In this document: positions 5,139 to 5,749 of the stretch, in pieces
Layout of the letters: every line of letters begins with the position of its first letter
Numbering within the stretch: the stretch's first letter is position 1
Source of the DNA: Dehalococcoidia bacterium
Lineage (GTDB): Bacteria > Chloroflexota > Dehalococcoidia > GIF9 > UBA5629
Assembly (NCBI GenBank): GCA_016927965.1
Contig: JAFGLP010000066.1
Coordinates: forward strand, 1-5,749
Length of the DNA: 5,749 nucleotides
Direction: 5' to 3'
Position numbers and translations under genes: made by a program
The notes under the pieces: model-generated
Seen by the model: only the letters and a program-made list of their open reading frames with translations
Told to the model about the DNA's origin: nothing
The model's database searches: none

Positions 5139-5749
5139 TTAAAAATCAGGCTTTGCAGCCATTGCAGCAGGTATGCAAAGGATGGCAAGCGCCCCGACGA
5201 TAATGAAACCGGTGATATAGCCGGGTACTGCGCCGCTGATAATTGATCCTACCATTGTGGCTAGTGTAGTTGCTGTTGTGATGGCGCCCAGGTTTCCTCC
5301 CATACGGCTGGAAACAAAAATATTCGATACTATCAGGCTCCTTGTTACCATGGTCAGGCTGTCTCCTACTGCATGGCTGAGGCGGGTAGACAGCACCGAA
5401 CCAAAATTGGTGGTAAATACCAGAGAGATATTAGTAATGCCTGAAATAAAGATACCTATATAAAAAAGCGCTGCCAGACCGCGTCCCCTGGCATTTACGT
5501 GGTCGCCTACTACACCATTTATTATGGACAGCAGTGCCATCACATTGGCATGAATGAAATACATCCAGCCGATACCTTCCTTATTCAGTCCTATATCGTT
5601 GTATAGAAACAGGCTGAAACTTGTCTGTTCAGTGCCGGTATGAAGCGCAAAAAAGAAGACCAGTATAATAAATATCAGCACTGATTTATTGGACAGGTCT
5701 GCACGATAATCTGAAAGTTTTACCGCTATGCCGGGCGCATCTTCCAGAA
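5139..5749 (-). CDS. Major facilitator superfamily-like transporter, C-terminal part
   Basis: The reading frame is open to the right edge, so the true start lies outside the window; a GTG at 5681 is an internal codon, not a convincing start. The visible 202 residues begin with a polar stretch (1-22, containing KLSDYRADLSNKS), which would fit the central cytoplasmic loop. About six hydrophobic segments follow: roughly 23-38, 58-79, 91-110, 116-135, 154-173 and 178-197. GVVGDHVNARGRG (78-90) after the second segment resembles the MFS motif A loop, GxxxDrxGrR. This pattern fits TM7-TM12 of a 12-helix MFS carrier in the inner membrane. The protein ends in KPDF shortly after the last helix. Substrate cannot be inferred. 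The gene precedes the GTPase by 51 nt and may be cotranscribed with it. A different polytopic carrier family is possible because only half is visible. Confidence 0.75.
   Translation of the reverse strand, partial: LEDAPGIAVKLSDYRADLSNKSVLIFIILVFFFALHTGTEQTSFSLFLYNDIGLNKEGIGWMYFIHANVMALLSIINGVVGDHVNARGRGLAALFYIGIFISGITNISLVFTTNFGSVLSTRLSHAVGDSLTMVTRSLIVSNIFVSSRMGGNLGAITTATTLATMVGSIISGAVPGYITGFIIVGALAILCIPAAMAAKPDF

Overview
The window is a compact stretch of bacterial chromosome in which all eight recognisable genes lie on the minus strand, so transcription runs from high to low coordinates. Order of transcription: 3' part of an MFS transporter (5749-5139), TGS-domain DRG-type GTPase (5087-4110), IF-2B / ribose-1,5-bisphosphate isomerase-like protein (4075-3188), TatD-type metal hydrolase (3204-2437), serine O-acetyltransferase cysE (2269-1553), NDP-sugar pyrophosphorylase (1475-435), thioredoxin (417-85), and the first 25 codons of a CcdA-type membrane protein that runs off the left edge (77-1). 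Plus-strand reading frames are shadows of these genes.

The organism is a bacterium of moderate G+C: Shine-Dalgarno sites precede several genes, and ATG, GTG and TTG starts are used. The mix of genes would suit an anaerobic lineage such as Chloroflexota/Dehalococcoidia: an archaeal/eukaryotic-looking DRG GTPase and IF-2B homologue, a short-form CysE, and thioredoxin with CcdA. That placement is an impression from the proteins, not something proved by the sequence.

The layout suggests two or three transcription units. The right block (MFS, GTPase, IF-2B protein, tatD) is tightly packed with gaps of 51 and 34 nt and then a 17-nt overlap. A 167-nt intergenic region follows, holding a degenerate 7-bp tandem repeat and a TATAAT box just upstream of cysE. 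A 77-nt gap separates cysE from the sugar nucleotidyltransferase gene, which is coupled to thioredoxin (17 nt) and on to ccdA (7 nt).

The clearest functional module is at the left edge: a cytoplasmic thioredoxin directly followed by CcdA, the membrane protein that carries thioredoxin-derived electrons to thiols outside the membrane. The GTPase and the IF-2B protein form a second, less understood pair. The others are a sulfur-assimilation enzyme, a sugar-nucleotide enzyme for surface polysaccharide or glycan synthesis, and a general hydrolase. I see no mobile element, CRISPR array, RNA gene or strong intrinsic terminator, and no clearly new multi-gene system. The points most worth a second look are two TATAAT boxes 9-10 nt upstream of starts that lack Shine-Dalgarno sites, the 7-bp repeat, and the altered G3 motif and missing insert of the GTPase.
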